DNA of 64,000 bases from Anaeromicrobium sediminis (GTDB taxonomy: Bacteria; Bacillota; Clostridia; Peptostreptococcales; Thermotaleaceae): NCBI RefSeq assembly GCF_002270055.1, contig NZ_NIBG01000003.1:1-64000 (forward strand), in the 5' to 3' direction. The first letter of the stretch is position 1, and the number at the start of each line of letters is the position of its first letter. Made by a program: the position numbers and the translations under genes. The notes under the pieces are model-generated. The model did no database searches. It was given only the letters and a program-made list of their open reading frames with translations, and was not told the origin of the DNA. Positions 34,592 to 42,992 of this stretch are shown here, piece by piece.

Positions 34592-35662
34592 CTATAGTTG
34601 TAAAAGACCTAGAACTGTTGATTTATTATGAATTTGAAGAGTTCCATCTTTTATAGAAGATACTTCTCCAATAGATAGAGCTCCTTCTACTTCTACGTCC
34701 ATATATTGTTGAATATTTTCCAGTTCATCTTCAAACCTATCATTCATGAACATGGCTCTAGATATACAATCAAATAGTAGGGGGCGATAATTTTCAAACT
34801 TTTGTCTGGCGCATCTTCTAGATATTTTAATAGATGCTGCCATTAAAGAATCAATATCTCCTTTTAAAATATCTACTTCACAATCCATAGGTATATTTGC
34901 CACATTGATTATTTCACTGTTCTCATTAAGGGCAATAGGATCTCTAACTATATGGCTTTTATCATCCCTTATTATACCGAAGGGATAATCCTTAGCAAAT
35001 TCAAAGAAGTCAGATTTAAATAAAGTTAAATTAGCTTCATCTTCAATTACATGTTTATATACTTCAAAGGCATGATCATAATCTAATGTTCTTAATATAT
35101 TGTCTAAAGAATCTGTAACTCTAAATGGTCCCGCTAATTTATGCCAACCATGTTCCACTTCTATTACAGAATTAGCTTCAATAATAGATACAATCATGGC
35201 ATCCTTAAAGACACCCTTATTATTAAATAAACAAGGTTTATGCTCTAAACTATAAAAACCAGCTCCGCCACCTATATATTTAACATTCTTATCTAATTTT
35301 TTATAGATAGTATCTGCAAGGGCTTTCATCTGACTTGAAAGTCCATCTACTAATACTAAAGCAGTAGCATTTTTTAGCTTTGTAAAATCTAAATTACATC
35401 TCATCATGTAAGGTAGAATAACAGAAGTATAAACAGGTGTATACTTTTGCATTATGAAACCTTCACTATGGCATTTATCTCCTACTAACAATCCTGAATA
35501 TATACCGCCAAAGATCTTCACATTTTTTTCATTACAAAATTCAATTATCTCATTCACTTCATCACAAGACTTGTCACCTACAAGAATAAGAAGTTCATCC
35601 TTTTCAGTAAGAGCCATCTTATCTATTTTCTCTTTTAGCTTATGTAGTGTTTCTAAATACAT
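34592..35662 (-). CDS. FIST-domain protein
   Basis: A 356-residue soluble protein with an N-terminal FIST domain (KNVKIFGGIYSGLLVG, KNVKYIGGGAGFYSLE) and a FIST C domain (HAFEVYKHVIED, DYPFGIIRDDKSHIVRDPIA, ALSIGEVSS near the end). FIST domains are thought to be small-ligand sensors and are often fused or linked to chemotaxis or signalling proteins. Here it stands alone with no such neighbour. Its upstream region carries a 14-base palindrome. Confidence 0.88.
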   Translation of the reverse strand: MYLETLHKLKEKIDKMALTEKDELLILVGDKSCDEVNEIIEFCNEKNVKIFGGIYSGLLVGDKCHSEGFIMQKYTPVYTSVILPYMMRCNLDFTKLKNATALVLVDGLSSQMKALADTIYKKLDKNVKYIGGGAGFYSLEHKPCLFNNKGVFKDAMIVSIIEANSVIEVEHGWHKLAGPFRVTDSLDNILRTLDYDHAFEVYKHVIEDEANLTLFKSDFFEFAKDYPFGIIRDDKSHIVRDPIALNENSEIINVANIPMDCEVDILKGDIDSLMAASIKISRRCARQKFENYRPLLFDCISRAMFMNDRFEDELENIQQYMDVEVEGALSIGEVSSIKDGTLQIHNKSTVLGLLQL

Positions 35663-35686
35663 AATATATCCCCCTTGTATTTATGT

Positions 35687-35700
35687 GGTCCGAGGACCAA
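35687..35700. promoter_or_regulatory. Palindromic operator-like site upstream of the FIST gene
   Basis: TGGTCCGAGGACCA is a perfect palindrome 25 bases before the FIST start codon. TGGTC...GACCA half-sites resemble those bound by FadR-type GntR repressors. No such regulator is encoded nearby. Confidence 0.5.
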
Positions 35701-35806
35701 TTAAGCACATAGTAATATTTTACCATATAATGGAGAAATATTGTAGTTTATGTAATTTTGTGTTAATGTTTTTTATGGTATTCATAAATTGAGAGGGGGG
35801 TTATTA

Positions 35807-36001
35807 ATGGAAAGGTCTATATTATTTTTAATAGCAGGGTTATTTGCAATAATTTGTACTTTAAAAAAGCCTGCATTCTATTGGGAAAGTCGTAAGGCTA
35901 GAAGAATGAGAGGATTTATAGGAGATACTGGAACAACTATTTTCTACTTAATAATAGGAACTTTTCTAACGGGAGCAGGAATAATTAATTTATTCCAATA
36001 A
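35807..36001 (+). CDS. Small two-helix membrane protein (immunity-17-like)
   Basis: A 64-residue protein with two membrane helices (about 4-20 and 40-60) around the polar loop KPAFYWESRKARRMRGFIGDTG. The layout resembles the immunity-17 family, but no toxin gene is adjacent, so a housekeeping role is as likely. The ATG at 35807 follows GAGAGGGGG. A terminator lies directly after the stop. Confidence 0.75.
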   Translation: MERSILFLIAGLFAIICTLKKPAFYWESRKARRMRGFIGDTGTTIFYLIIGTFLTGAGIINLFQ

Positions 36002-36004
36002 GGG

Positions 36005-36042
36005 TAAACATACTAGGAAGAAAATCTTAGTATGTTTTTTAT
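36005..36042 (+). terminator. Terminator after the small membrane protein gene
   Basis: Stem AAACATACTAGG / CTTAGTATGTTT with a T-tract. Confidence 0.88.
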
Positions 36043-36076
36043 TTAGGACAAAAACTTCTTTATAAATAACTTAATC

Positions 36077-36123
36077 AAGAATAACTTAATTACGATTAAG
36101 TTAATCGTAATTAAGTTATTCTT
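36077..36123. repeat. Perfect 21-bp inverted repeat
   Basis: AAGAATAACTTAATTACGATT is followed after a 5-base loop by its exact reverse complement. The first half of the arm is also repeated just upstream (ATAACTTAAT at about 36066). No T-tract of terminator quality follows. It could be a protein-binding site or a remnant of a mobile element. Confidence 0.7.
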
Positions 36124-36173
36124 TTATCAATTTATATATTGTGATAATGTACTTCTAATATTTAAATAATGGA

Positions 36174-36194
36174 GGGATGAATATGGAAGTATAA
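36174..36194 (+). pseudogene. Orphan ribosome site and 3-codon reading frame
   Basis: GGAGGG, a proper spacer and ATG GAA GTA TAA form a perfect gene start that stops after three codons, followed by a terminator. This looks like a gene whose body was deleted, or a very short leader peptide. Confidence 0.4.
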
Positions 36195-36222
36195 AAAATA
36201 TAATAATTTGTTTAATATTAAT

Positions 36223-36262
36223 AGATTCAGTAGGGAAGATAGAAAGCCCATACTGAATCTAA
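36223..36262. terminator. Bidirectional terminator (orphan start / methyltransferase)
   Basis: Stem AGATTCAGTAGGG / CCCATACTGAATCT with a purine loop and T-rich flank on the plus side, ending just before the methyltransferase stop codon on the other strand. Confidence 0.78.
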
Positions 36263-36264
36263 TT

Positions 36265-36852
36265 TTATTTTATACCAATTCCTTTAATAAAAGCACCTTT
36301 CCAAAAACGTTCGTATTCTATTATTTTGAAGTTAGCCTGTTCTATAAAATAGAGTGTATTACGATTCAAATTACAACCACTGGCTATTTTTCTCCAAAAC
36401 TTATTTGATTTATCCATGATATCACTATAAAAACTTTGATCAGACAATACATGTTCCATAAAATAAATTTTCCCTCCAGGTTTTAAAACTCTGTAAACTT
36501 CCTCAAAACCTTTTAATGGATCAGGGACTGAACAAAAAACTAAGGTAAAGATTACAGAATCAAAAGAATTAGATGGAAATGGCAAAGATTCCGCACTACC
36601 CTCAAAAAAATTCACAGAAGCATTTTTAGGGAATGGATAGTGAACCAATTTCTTACTGAAGGATAAATCCAATAGGGTTAAATCAGTAATATTGTGAAAG
36701 TTATAAAAAGCACAGTTTGCTCCTGTTCCTGGGCCTATCTCAAGAACCTTTCCAGAGGCTTTAGAAATTAAATGCCTTCTCCTTTGAGATAACCCTTTTT
36801 TTTCTAAAGGATTCATAAGGGTGTCAAAAATCATGGAAGAAAAATCGATCAT
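36265..36852 (-). CDS. Class I SAM-dependent methyltransferase
   Basis: A 195-residue methyltransferase of the Methyltransf_11 type. Motif I VLEIGPGTGANC (about residues 34-45) is clear, followed by LTLLDLSF (acidic residue binding the ribose), EGSAESLPFPSNSFDSVI and RVLKPGGKIYFMEH. The substrate is unknown. A GGGGAGG site precedes the ATG. The same-strand neighbour 66 bases upstream is a copper-handling fusion, but cotranscription is not certain. Confidence 0.9.
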   Translation of the reverse strand: MIDFSSMIFDTLMNPLEKKGLSQRRRHLISKASGKVLEIGPGTGANCAFYNFHNITDLTLLDLSFSKKLVHYPFPKNASVNFFEGSAESLPFPSNSFDSVIFTLVFCSVPDPLKGFEEVYRVLKPGGKIYFMEHVLSDQSFYSDIMDKSNKFWRKIASGCNLNRNTLYFIEQANFKIIEYERFWKGAFIKGIGIK

Positions 36853-36918
36853 TTCCTTTACCTCCCCTATATTTTAAACTAAAATATTTTTCTCAATCAA
36901 ACAATATATCCTATTTTA

Positions 36919-38229
36919 TTATTGTGCATGAACCTTGGAGGAATCCTCAACTGCTACTAACTTTGTTGTAATCATTCCCATCCAGCAACTGATCCTAATA
37001 GGACCTTCCTTAGTAGGTATAAATTCTATTACAGTATCTTCAGACATAAGATCCATTTCAATACCATATTCAGGAATTACTAATGGATTATTACACCTGT
37101 TAATTCCTAATACATCTAGATTTATTTTTACAGGTACTCCAACCTGTACTGTTTCAATCTCAGGTGTATAAGACCTGCCATTTACAACCATATTAATAAC
37201 TTGCTTTCCATCTTCCACTCTTAAATCAGAGGTTTGAGTTATTGCATCCTTTGGTACTCCTAAATCAAAGGCAACACCTGATAAGGCTAATCCCCTATTC
37301 ACCATAATAAGACCTAATACCATTACAAGTACTGCACTTGTTTTTATCATTCTTCTGCCTGATCTGTTGCTAATTAAAGATGTAATGAATCCAAAACCAA
37401 GCATGAGTGGAACTGTTCCAATACTAAAATAAAACATGGATAAAGCTCCCTTTACAACACTACCTGTACCTAAAGCATATAATTGCATAGTTTGAAGTGG
37501 TCCACAAGGCATGAAACCATTTAAAAGACCAATAAATAGAGGACTTAATGGCTTTGACATACTCCTTTTCCCTAAGGACAACTTAGGGATTTTTAATTTC
37601 ATCCAATTTGGAAAAGTAAGGATATTTAACATTTTAAATCCTAATAAAAACATGAAGATTCCAGCACCAATAGCAACTGCTCCCTTAAATTGTCCAGTAG
37701 GAGAAATAATTGATCCTAAACCACCTACAATCCCACCAATAATTGTATAAGAAATAATCCTCCCCGTATTATATAAGAGTGATGGTAAAATATTTCTGTT
37801 TTGTGATTGATGACTTACACTTTGAGATAAAGCGATGCCACCACACATGGCTATACAATGGATGGATGTTAATAATCCTACTAAAAAGATTAACCCATAT
37901 CCCATTTCTTGTGAAATGTCAGGAATGAAATTAAAACCAATGGTGTTTTTTATCATATAAAATCCAGCAAATAATAAAACAAGGAAAGGAAGTACAGTTG
38001 TAAAAGGATTTTTAGTCCTTTCTAATATGCCATATCCTAACTTTTCAATGGCACGTATAACTGTTTGTGAATTTATTTTGTTTTCATTATATGTAATTTC
38101 TACTGTTGATTTCCTAAAACTTGCTTTTACTTTCTCTATCCCCTTAAGTTTCATCAATGTGGACTTAATGCGTTTTTCACAATTGTTACATACCATGCCA
38201 TCCACAAATAAAGTTATCTTTCTCGACAT
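36919..38229 (-). CDS. Heavy-metal-associated domain / SafE-like membrane domain / cupredoxin-like domain fusion
   Basis: A 436-residue three-part protein. Residues 1-70 are an HMA metal-binding domain with MVCNNC. Residues about 80-320 form a six-helix UreH/SafE-type transmembrane domain with HCIAMCGGIALSQS and GFMPCGPLQTMQLYALGTGS, both Cys-containing motifs of copper or thiol transporters. The C-terminal 100 residues form a beta-rich, cupredoxin-like domain with NRCNNPLVIPEYG and ISCWMGM as possible copper ligands. It probably moves copper or handles it at the membrane outer face (inference). Confidence 0.88.
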   Translation of the reverse strand: MSRKITLFVDGMVCNNCEKRIKSTLMKLKGIEKVKASFRKSTVEITYNENKINSQTVIRAIEKLGYGILERTKNPFTTVLPFLVLLFAGFYMIKNTIGFNFIPDISQEMGYGLIFLVGLLTSIHCIAMCGGIALSQSVSHQSQNRNILPSLLYNTGRIISYTIIGGIVGGLGSIISPTGQFKGAVAIGAGIFMFLLGFKMLNILTFPNWMKLKIPKLSLGKRSMSKPLSPLFIGLLNGFMPCGPLQTMQLYALGTGSVVKGALSMFYFSIGTVPLMLGFGFITSLISNRSGRRMIKTSAVLVMVLGLIMVNRGLALSGVAFDLGVPKDAITQTSDLRVEDGKQVINMVVNGRSYTPEIETVQVGVPVKINLDVLGINRCNNPLVIPEYGIEMDLMSEDTVIEFIPTKEGPIRISCWMGMITTKLVAVEDSSKVHAQ

Positions 38230-38402
38230 ACCCCTACCCCCTATACCTATAGTAATTTTATTCTATCATCTCTAAAAGTAGTTGTCAAAACATTTAGAAT
38301 AGATAGAATTAAACCAATTAATAATAACTATCCACCTGTTGAAAAAAAACCTAAAAGTTGTAAAATGTAAATAAAAGGCAATTAACTAGGGGGTACATAT
38401 AT

Positions 38403-39203
38403 ATGAAATTTAATAAGGATATTTTTATAAAGGAAGCTACAGATTTTTTATTAAATTGTCCCATGAATAAAATAGAAAAATTAGATGATTTGATAATATA
38501 TGATAAAGTAATATTTGGTTTTGCCTCTTCTGAGGACAAATTATTTGAACAATTAAAAAAAGAAAAAGCGATAGGCCCTAATCATAGGACACCAAAGGAA
38601 TGGATGCCTGAGGGAAGAACGGTCATATCCTATTTTTTATCCTTTTCTAAAAGGGTTAGAGAAAGTAATAGGATAGGTGAGTTACCTTCTACTGAATGGC
38701 TTTATGGACGTATTGAAGGTGAGCTAATGAATTTAGAAATGAAGAAATTTATTATTAAGGAATTAGAGAAAATGGGTGTGACAGCCATTGCTCCAACGAT
38801 GGATAAAGATTTTAGAGTGGAAAACAGGAAAAGTAATTGGTCTGAAAGGCATGTAGGGTATGTGGCAGGACTAGGAACCTTTGGCCTTAGTGAATCAATA
38901 ATCACTAAACTAGGAGCAGCAGGTAGAGTAGGAAGTGTAATAACTTCCTTGGAAATAGAACCAACCCATAGGGCTTATAGTGGTATATATGAGTATTGTT
39001 TGTGGTATAGGGATGGATCCTGTGGAAAATGCATAAAAAGATGTCCTGCCAATGCCATATCAGAAAAGGGAAAAGATAAAGATTTATGTGCAGGGTTTGT
39101 AGATATGACTAAAGAAAAATATGATCCAAGATATGGCTGTGGAAAATGTCAGACGGGGGTAGTGTGCGAAAATAGAAATGTACTTTTAAGAAAGGAAGAT
39201 TAG
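38403..39203 (+). CDS. 4Fe-4S double-cluster protein related to epoxyqueuosine reductase
   Basis: A 266-residue soluble iron-sulfur protein. The C-terminal part has CGKCIKRCPANAIS and YGCGKCQTGVVC, enough for two [4Fe-4S] clusters, and the preceding HVGYVAGLGTFGLSESIIT is like the QueG/reductive dehalogenase-related fold. It lacks the length of QueG (about 370), so it belongs to a shorter anaerobe subfamily of unknown reaction. Its stop and the next gene's ATG are adjacent. Confidence 0.85.
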   Translation: MKFNKDIFIKEATDFLLNCPMNKIEKLDDLIIYDKVIFGFASSEDKLFEQLKKEKAIGPNHRTPKEWMPEGRTVISYFLSFSKRVRESNRIGELPSTEWLYGRIEGELMNLEMKKFIIKELEKMGVTAIAPTMDKDFRVENRKSNWSERHVGYVAGLGTFGLSESIITKLGAAGRVGSVITSLEIEPTHRAYSGIYEYCLWYRDGSCGKCIKRCPANAISEKGKDKDLCAGFVDMTKEKYDPRYGCGKCQTGVVCENRNVLLRKED

Positions 39204-39509
39204 ATGAAACATATGAAAAAAATATGGACATTTAAAAAACACTTTATACTTAGCTTATTAATAGGCTTATTTATTGGAGTATTTAATAAATTATTCCCGG
39301 GAAATGAGGCGGCTAGCATTGGAATAATTGGGGGAGCAGATGGCCATACGGCTATATTTGTGGCAAATTCAAAGGAAGAAGTAGGTGGTATTATGAAACT
39401 CATAATCCTTTTAACGATGGAAGGTATTTTTAATGGTATTATAGGTTTTATTATTTGCCTAGGTCTATATAAGCCTGTAAAAGCAGGCATGGAAAAGATA
39501 TTATCATAG
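39204..39509 (+). CDS. Short protein like the N-terminal segment of Na+-decarboxylase beta subunit
   Basis: A 101-residue membrane protein containing SIGIIGGADGHTAIFVAN, nearly the hallmark SIGIIGGADGPTAI of OadB/GcdB (usually about 400 residues), framed by two or three membrane helices. It ends after one such unit. Similar short proteins occur in Clostridia, so it may be a stable small gene rather than a broken one. The usual Pro in the motif is His here. It is directly coupled to the iron-sulfur gene. Confidence 0.7.
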   Translation: MKHMKKIWTFKKHFILSLLIGLFIGVFNKLFPGNEAASIGIIGGADGHTAIFVANSKEEVGGIMKLIILLTMEGIFNGIIGFIICLGLYKPVKAGMEKILS

Positions 39510-39643
39510 TTTTACACTTTAAAAAAATTCATGTAACAATTTATTAAATAAAAGACAAATAAAAAGATATAATAAATCCTTGTGACTTTCATAAGAAATA
39601 GGTTAAAATATATGATAATATGAAGATAAAGTAGGTGGGTCAG

Positions 39644-40777
39644 TTGAGTTTAACTGTGGGAGATACTTGTAATCTTCCTAGATTACAAGATGTAAGACTA
39701 ATAGCTGGTGAAAATGGATTAGGGAAAATTATTAAAGCCGTTGGCATTTTAGATTATGAAATAGGTGGGTGTATTAAAACTGTTTTTCGGGAAGGGGATT
39801 TTCTAGTAACCAGTTTATATCCCATAAGAGAAGAGCAGCACCGATTGATAGAAGTAATAGATGAACTAGTAGAAATTCGGGTCTGCGGATTAGCTATCAA
39901 AAACATTTATTTTAAAGACATTTCTCAAGAAGTTATTGACTATTGTAATCAAAATGATTTTCCTATTTTTTTATACACTGAAAAAACTTATACGGAAAAT
40001 ATTATCTATGATATTATTAAAGCTTTAAAGGATGATGAAGACAACTTGTATCTATCTTCAAAGGTACATGGACTTTTAAGTGCAAACCTTTCAGAGAACA
40101 TGGTTAGACGTGTGGCTTTAGAAATTAATTCAAGTTTTCATGAAAATATTTTTGTTGTATATATGAAATGTAATGAAGATCCAAAGTATATTATTTCTAC
40201 CATTAACAACGGCCCTGCAAGAGACCTACACAGTACGGCATTATTGGTTGAAAATGGTGTGCTATTAATCATATCGAGGGAAGAAGAGAGTATTAATATA
40301 ACAGAGTTTTTATCAAGGGGAGGTATGAATTCTGGAGATTACGTAATTGGCACTTCTAGTGGAATGAAACTACTAAGTAAATTAGATGAAGCCATAAAAG
40401 AGGCCATGTATGCAGGAAGAACAGCAGAGGCCTATGGTTGTGACTATATAAACTTTAATAATATAGGTATTAATAAAGTAATCGTTCCGATGCTAGAAAA
40501 TGAATGGCTAAAAAAATATTATAATAGCATGATTATGCCTTTAATGGATTATGATAAAAGACATGAAACGGATTTAGTGAAAACTGCTTGTATTTATGTA
40601 AATAATGAGGGCGATATTAATAAGACAGCAAAGGAATTATTTCAACATGGAAATACCATTCGATATAGAATAAAAAAGATAAAAGGATTATTGCACATTG
40701 AATCAGATACTTCTGGTTTTTATGAACAACTGGCCTTTATGGTAAGAGTATACATGATAATGAATAATAAGATTTAA
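39644..40777 (+). CDS. PucR-family transcriptional regulator
   Basis: A 377-residue regulator with the PucR N-terminal domain (LPRLQDVRLIAGENGLGKIIKAV), a middle GGDEF-like linker region and a C-terminal PucR-type HTH (DINKTAKELFQHGNTIRYRIKKIKGLL, about 335-362). Members often activate amino-acid or purine catabolic genes in response to the substrate. The TTG at 39644 lies 5 bases after GTAGGTGG; the in-frame GTG at 39635 is inside that site. It stands just ahead of the catabolic operon below. Confidence 0.9.
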   Translation: MSLTVGDTCNLPRLQDVRLIAGENGLGKIIKAVGILDYEIGGCIKTVFREGDFLVTSLYPIREEQHRLIEVIDELVEIRVCGLAIKNIYFKDISQEVIDYCNQNDFPIFLYTEKTYTENIIYDIIKALKDDEDNLYLSSKVHGLLSANLSENMVRRVALEINSSFHENIFVVYMKCNEDPKYIISTINNGPARDLHSTALLVENGVLLIISREEESINITEFLSRGGMNSGDYVIGTSSGMKLLSKLDEAIKEAMYAGRTAEAYGCDYINFNNIGINKVIVPMLENEWLKKYYNSMIMPLMDYDKRHETDLVKTACIYVNNEGDINKTAKELFQHGNTIRYRIKKIKGLLHIESDTSGFYEQLAFMVRVYMIMNNKI

Positions 40778-40782
40778 ACGTT

Positions 40783-40811
40783 AGAACATCTAAGGATGTT
40801 CTTTTTTTTGT
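40783..40811 (+). terminator. Terminator after the PucR-family gene
   Basis: Stem AGAACATCT / GATGTTCT with a T-tract, separating the regulator from the operon. Confidence 0.88.
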
Positions 40812-40941
40812 TAGAAATATGCGTAGGATTGTAAAAGTTACAAAAAAGTCTGACAATTATTAGAACATTTACAATTGAAGGGTTGGTATAATGATACAAA
40901 CAATAAGAATAATTATGCAAAGTCCATAGGAGGTGTTATGT

Positions 40942-41904
40942 GTGCTTACATATAAGGATGTTCAATTGGCATATGAAAGAATTAAAGAACATATTTGTAC
41001 AACATCCCTAGAAAAGAGTTTCCGATTAAGTGATAAAGATTCGGAGGTCTTTATGAAGCTTGAAAATCAACAGCCTGTTGTAAAGAGTTATAAAATCCGT
41101 GGAGCTATGAGTAAAGTAACAAGCTTAACAAAAGAAGAGATTAAAAGAGGAGTAACGGCAATTTCTTCGGGAAATCATGGGGCAGCTTTAGCCTATACGG
41201 CTTCAAAACTCGGAATTTATCAGGCAGAAATCTTTGTTCCAAAGAATACACCCTTTCCAAAAGTTGAAAAAATGAGTCGCTTTGGGGCTAAAGTGAATAA
41301 GGTGGGGAAAGATTTTGATGAAGCTCATCATATAGGTGAAGAAAAAATAAAGGAACAAGGATTTATTGAAGTAAATCCCTGTGAAGATCCGGTATGTATA
41401 GCTGGCCAGGGAACTGTTGGGTTAGAAATACTTAGTCAGAATCCAGCCATTGATGTGATTATCACACCTATTGGTGGGGGAGGGTTAATCACTGGGATTG
41501 GTGTTTATGCCAAACATATAAACCCAAATATAGAAGTGATTGGCGTTCAGACAGAGGCCAGTCCTGCAATGAAAAAGTCTTTAGAAGATAAGGTTTGCTA
41601 CGAATATTTCAAATCATCTGAGAGTATTTGTGATGCTTTAATTGGTGGTATTGCCCAAAATCCTTATAAAATGGCAGAACAGTGTATTGATGATGTGATT
41701 CTTGTTACAGAAAAAGCCATAGGAAAAGCTACAGTAGATATGTTGAAATATGAAAAAATACTGTGTGAACCATCAAGTGCTATTGGATATGCAGCTTACG
41801 AAGAAAATAGAGAGCGCTTTAAAGGTAAAAAGGTAGCTTTGGTAATCACGGGTGGAAATATAGGAGATGAGGTATTCAAATCCTTAGTAGAACAATATTA
41901 TTAA
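40942..41904 (+). CDS. Threonine dehydratase-like PLP enzyme (EutB/TdcB type)
   Basis: A 320-residue fold-type II PLP enzyme. The PLP Lys lies in VVKSYKIRGAMSK (about residue 52), with SSGNHGAALAY (about 77), the phosphate-binding GGGGLITGI (about 183) and C-terminal TGGNIG. It lacks the regulatory ACT domain of biosynthetic IlvA. GTG at 40942 lies 7 bases from AGGAGG; an ATG at 40938 is out of frame. The pairing with an ornithine cyclodeaminase-like gene is like eutB-eutC of ectoine utilisation, but no ectoine hydrolase is here. Confidence 0.88.
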   Translation: MLTYKDVQLAYERIKEHICTTSLEKSFRLSDKDSEVFMKLENQQPVVKSYKIRGAMSKVTSLTKEEIKRGVTAISSGNHGAALAYTASKLGIYQAEIFVPKNTPFPKVEKMSRFGAKVNKVGKDFDEAHHIGEEKIKEQGFIEVNPCEDPVCIAGQGTVGLEILSQNPAIDVIITPIGGGGLITGIGVYAKHINPNIEVIGVQTEASPAMKKSLEDKVCYEYFKSSESICDALIGGIAQNPYKMAEQCIDDVILVTEKAIGKATVDMLKYEKILCEPSSAIGYAAYEENRERFKGKKVALVITGGNIGDEVFKSLVEQYY

Positions 41905-41922
41905 TTAATGGGAGGAAACAAT

Positions 41923-42978
41923 ATGTTTAAGGTGAAGGTTTTAAATCAAGAAGTAATCAAAAAGACATTGGGAATGAAACAAGTAATTGAAGGTGTAGAA
42001 AAGGTATATACCCTAAAGGCAGAGAAAAGAGCTCATGTATGGCCTATGATCTTTCACGAATTCGAACCTGGTGTAGCAGATATGGATATTAAATCTGGAT
42101 ATCTAAAGGATGCGGATATTTATGGATTAAAGCTAGTTTCCTGGTATGGTGAAAATCCTAAAAAGGATTTACCGCCACTTATTGGAACGACCCTTTTATT
42201 TAATATGAAAACAGGGGCACCAATGGGTCTATTGAGTGCAGAACATATTACAGGTATGAGAACGGGTGCAGCAGGTGCCATTGGGGCTAAGTACTTGGCA
42301 AATAAAGATGCTGAAAACTTTTTAATGGTAGGGACTGGACATCAAGCACCATTTCAAATTGCGGCAATTTTAATGGCCATGGAGAATATTAAAACTGTAA
42401 GATTATACGATCCGCTTAACTTTGAAAAGGCTAAAGAACTTGAAGGAAACATAAAAGGATTATTAAAAGAGGAATTCCTTCAATACTACAAAGAGGATGA
42501 AGAAACTTATAATGCTTTAAAGAAAAAGTTTAATGTAGCCTTTGAAGCGGTAGAAGATTTAGAGGATGCGGTGAAGAAAAGTGAAGTTATTACAACTGCA
42601 ACACCATCAAGAAAACCAATGATTATGAAAGAATGGGTAAAGCCTGGAACACATATTAGTTGTGTAGGGGCAGATATGTCTGGGAAGCAGGAAATAGATG
42701 AAAATATTTTTGGTGTAGCAAAGGTAATTGTGGATGATGTAAATCAAGCAACAAATGTGGGTGAAACTGAAATGCCTATTAAGAAGGGGATTATTGATGA
42801 AAGTCATATTATAGGAGAAATTGGAGAAGTTATGTTAGGAAATATTAAGGGAAGAACTTCTGAAAGTGATATAACTGTTTATGATTCAACAGGAATCGCT
42901 TTACAGGATTTAATGATTTCAAACTTAGCTATTCACATAGCAAAAGAAAAGAATATTGGGGAAGAAATTTTATTATAG
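41923..42978 (+). CDS. Ornithine cyclodeaminase/alanine dehydrogenase family protein
   Basis: A 351-residue NAD-dependent enzyme of the OCD/mu-crystallin family. Seen: SAEHITGMRTGAAGAIGAKYLA, the nucleotide-binding FLMVGTGHQAPFQIA (about residue 138), and the ISCVGADMSGKQEID region with VDDVNQA. The typical N-terminal Arg/Lys substrate set is present only in part (YGLKLVSW), so the substrate is open. The start chosen has GGGAGG. It follows the dehydratase by 18 bases. Confidence 0.88.
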   Translation: MFKVKVLNQEVIKKTLGMKQVIEGVEKVYTLKAEKRAHVWPMIFHEFEPGVADMDIKSGYLKDADIYGLKLVSWYGENPKKDLPPLIGTTLLFNMKTGAPMGLLSAEHITGMRTGAAGAIGAKYLANKDAENFLMVGTGHQAPFQIAAILMAMENIKTVRLYDPLNFEKAKELEGNIKGLLKEEFLQYYKEDEETYNALKKKFNVAFEAVEDLEDAVKKSEVITTATPSRKPMIMKEWVKPGTHISCVGADMSGKQEIDENIFGVAKVIVDDVNQATNVGETEMPIKKGIIDESHIIGEIGEVMLGNIKGRTSESDITVYDSTGIALQDLMISNLAIHIAKEKNIGEEILL

Positions 42979-42992
42979 GGAGAGGTTGAAAT

